64,000 nt of DNA from Comamonas sp. B21-038 (GTDB lineage Bacteria > Pseudomonadota > Gammaproteobacteria > Burkholderiales > Burkholderiaceae_C), in assembly GCF_022387135.1 (NCBI RefSeq), contig NZ_CP092462.1, forward strand, positions 4,092,001 to 4,156,000, given 5' to 3'. How positions within the stretch are numbered: position 1 is the stretch's first letter; every line of letters begins with the position of its first letter. Of the stretch, positions 62,583-64,000 are shown in pieces. A model generated the notes under the pieces. That model saw only the letters and a list, made by a program, of their open reading frames with translations. It was not told the origin of the DNA and did no database searches. The position numbers and the translations under genes are program-made.

Positions 62583-63278
62583 ATGACCAACAAACGATTC
62601 CTCGAAGTCCTGACCCCCGCCAACAGCCAGATGATCTTCATCGACCAGCAGCCACAGATGGCGTTCGGTGTGCAGTCCATCGACCGCCAGACTCTGAAGA
62701 ACAATGTGGTGGGCCTGGCCAAGGCGGCCAAGGTGTTCGGCGTGCCGACCACCATCACCACGGTCGAGACCCACAGCTTCTCCGGCCACACCTACCCCGA
62801 GCTGCTGAATGTGTTCCCCGGCAACCCCATCCTGGAGCGCACCTCGATGAACTCCTGGGACGACCAGAATGTGCGTGATGCGCTGGCCGCCAACGTCGCC
62901 AAGGGCCACAAGAAGATCATCGTCTCCGGCCTGTGGACCGAGGTCTGCAACACCACCTTTGCACTGAGCGCCATGCACGACGCCGGCTACGAGATCTACA
63001 TGGTGGCCGACGCCTCGGGCGGCACCTCGCTCGAAGCGCACAACCAGGCCATGCAGCGCATGGTGCAGGCCGGTGTGGTGCCCGTCACCTGGCAGCAGGT
63101 GCTGCTGGAATGGCAGCGCGACTGGGCCAAGCGCGAGACCTATGACGCGGTGATGGACATCGTGCGCGAACACTCCGGTGCCTACGGCATGGGCGTGGAC
63201 TATGCCTACACGATGGTGCACAAGGCGCCCGAGCGTGCACAGCACGGCAACACCATCGGCCCCAAGCCTGCTGTTTAA
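62583..63278 (+). CDS. Isochorismatase-like hydrolase (YcaC-type)
   Basis: The 231-residue cysteine hydrolase has D21 in MIFIDQQPQM and C122 in GLWTEVCNTTFALSAM, the catalytic pair of the family. MNSWDDQNVRDAL matches the YcaC subgroup. The natural substrate of YcaC proteins is not established. CAGGAG precedes the ATG. It is 65 bp after pirin, a frequent pairing with LysR regulators. Confidence 0.9.
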   Translation: MTNKRFLEVLTPANSQMIFIDQQPQMAFGVQSIDRQTLKNNVVGLAKAAKVFGVPTTITTVETHSFSGHTYPELLNVFPGNPILERTSMNSWDDQNVRDALAANVAKGHKKIIVSGLWTEVCNTTFALSAMHDAGYEIYMVADASGGTSLEAHNQAMQRMVQAGVVPVTWQQVLLEWQRDWAKRETYDAVMDIVREHSGAYGMGVDYAYTMVHKAPERAQHGNTIGPKPAV

Positions 63279-63367
63279 TTGCTTCCAGGTGGGGGCTGGC
63301 GTCTTCGCACGCAGGCCCAGACTCCCACCGCCGCCACCCCTCACCACCCACCCAGCACGCCACTGCC

Positions 63368-64000
63368 ATGACCACCTCCAGCCCCGACACCATTTTTCAC
63401 AACGGCCGCTTCACTACGTTGAACAAGGCCCAGCCCACGGCCAGCGCCGTGGCCATCCGCGATGGCAAGTTTGTCGCGGTGGGCAGTGATGCCGAGGTGC
63501 TGGCGCTGGCCAGCAGCGGCACCCGCAAGGTCGACCTGCAAGGCCGCAGTGCGCTGCCCGGCCTGTTTGACAACCACACCCATGTGATTCGCGGCGGTCT
63601 GAACTTCAACATGGAGCTGCGCTGGGACGGCGTGCGCTCGCTCGCCGATGCGCTGGAGATGCTGCGCCAGCAGGTGGCGATCACACCCGCACCGCAGTGG
63701 GTGCGCGTGGTGGGCGGTTTTACCGAGCACCAGTTTGTCGAAAAGCGCCTGCCGACCCTGGCCGAGATCAATGCGATTGCGCCGGACACCCCCGTGTTCC
63801 TGCTGCACCTGTATGACCGCGCCCTGCTCAACGCCGCGGCGCTGCGTGCCGTGGGCTACCACCGCGACACGCCCCAGCCACCAGGTGGCGAAATCGTGCG
63901 CGACAGCCAGGGCAACCCGCAGGGCCTGCTGCTGGCCAAGCCCAATGCCACCATCCTCTATTCCACCTTGGCCAAGGGCCCCAAGCTGCCCTTCGAGTAC
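63368..64000 (+). CDS. Amidohydrolase family protein (YtcJ-like), N-terminal part
   Basis: The gene runs off the right edge with 211 codons present. It has the N-terminal beta domain (DTIFHNGRFTTLNKAQPTAS, VAIRDGKFVAVGS) and the metal motif GLFDNHTHV at about residues 65-73, then the YtcJ-type WVRVVGGFTEHQF and PDTPVFLLHLYDRALLN. YtcJ-like enzymes are metal-dependent hydrolases of amide or imide bonds with largely unknown substrates. Same direction as pirin and isochorismatase. Confidence 0.88.
   Translation, partial: MTTSSPDTIFHNGRFTTLNKAQPTASAVAIRDGKFVAVGSDAEVLALASSGTRKVDLQGRSALPGLFDNHTHVIRGGLNFNMELRWDGVRSLADALEMLRQQVAITPAPQWVRVVGGFTEHQFVEKRLPTLAEINAIAPDTPVFLLHLYDRALLNAAALRAVGYHRDTPQPPGGEIVRDSQGNPQGLLLAKPNATILYSTLAKGPKLPFEY

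Overview
The window reads as a chromosomal segment of a high-GC betaproteobacterium of the family Comamonadaceae, most likely Comamonas or a close relative. Support comes from gene content and order (yhdP/glnE, purB/yaeQ, sucCD, recA-recX, a DUF3717-DUF1289 protein, tandem DUF4148 proteins), a TsdA-type thiosulfate dehydrogenase pair, a Bug-type binding protein without transporter partners, and LexA/sigma-54 sites of the proteobacterial type. The genus is inferred; I could not search a database. I see no tRNA, rRNA, insertion sequence, prophage or CRISPR array.

Layout. 1-12.3 kb: nitrogen control and housekeeping (yhdP, glnE, purB, yaeQ, a TerC exporter behind a yybP-ykoY manganese riboswitch, an M48 protease, moaC). 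12.3-15.9 kb: a strikingly AT-rich type IV pilin cassette with a sigma-54 promoter, made of pilA, a histidine-rich membrane protein, an ICMT-like methyltransferase and a TfpZ-like protein. 16-23.4 kb: FHA protein, second TerC, sucCD, argC, tsdB-tsdA-like cytochromes. 23.5-32.3 kb: an IclR-controlled polyamine/opine-type ABC transporter fused into an operon with a three-subunit flavin/iron-sulfur amine dehydrogenase, with a GhrA-like reductase beside the regulator. 32.4-37.2 kb: tandem YddG-like exporters around a tiny membrane protein, small enzymes, a TctC-like binding protein, recX.

37.2-44 kb: recA with a LexA box, a MarR regulator with its own operator, an SdiA-regulated-type protein, a TctDE-like two-component system, a SPOR protein and BirA. 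44.2-48 kb: a divergent pair of eukaryote-chromatin-like proteins, a SET-domain methyltransferase with a histone-H1-like tail and a topoisomerase III with an H1-like tail plus a C-terminal SWIB domain, separated by a 33-bp alternating purine-pyrimidine (Z-DNA-prone) tract. 48-55 kb: small membrane proteins, methyltransferase, TapT, DUF4148 pair, ferritin-like protein, DUF924, acyltransferase. 55.6-64 kb: acetoacetyl-CoA synthetase, drug exporter, VOC protein, EamA exporter, and a LysR-pirin-isochorismatase-amidohydrolase cluster cut by the right edge.

The items I would follow up first are the SET/TopB-SWIB pair with its Z-prone shared promoter region, the horizontally exchanged-looking pilin cassette, the opine-type oxidation operon, and a candidate structured RNA with an anti-Shine-Dalgarno pyrimidine loop after glnE.
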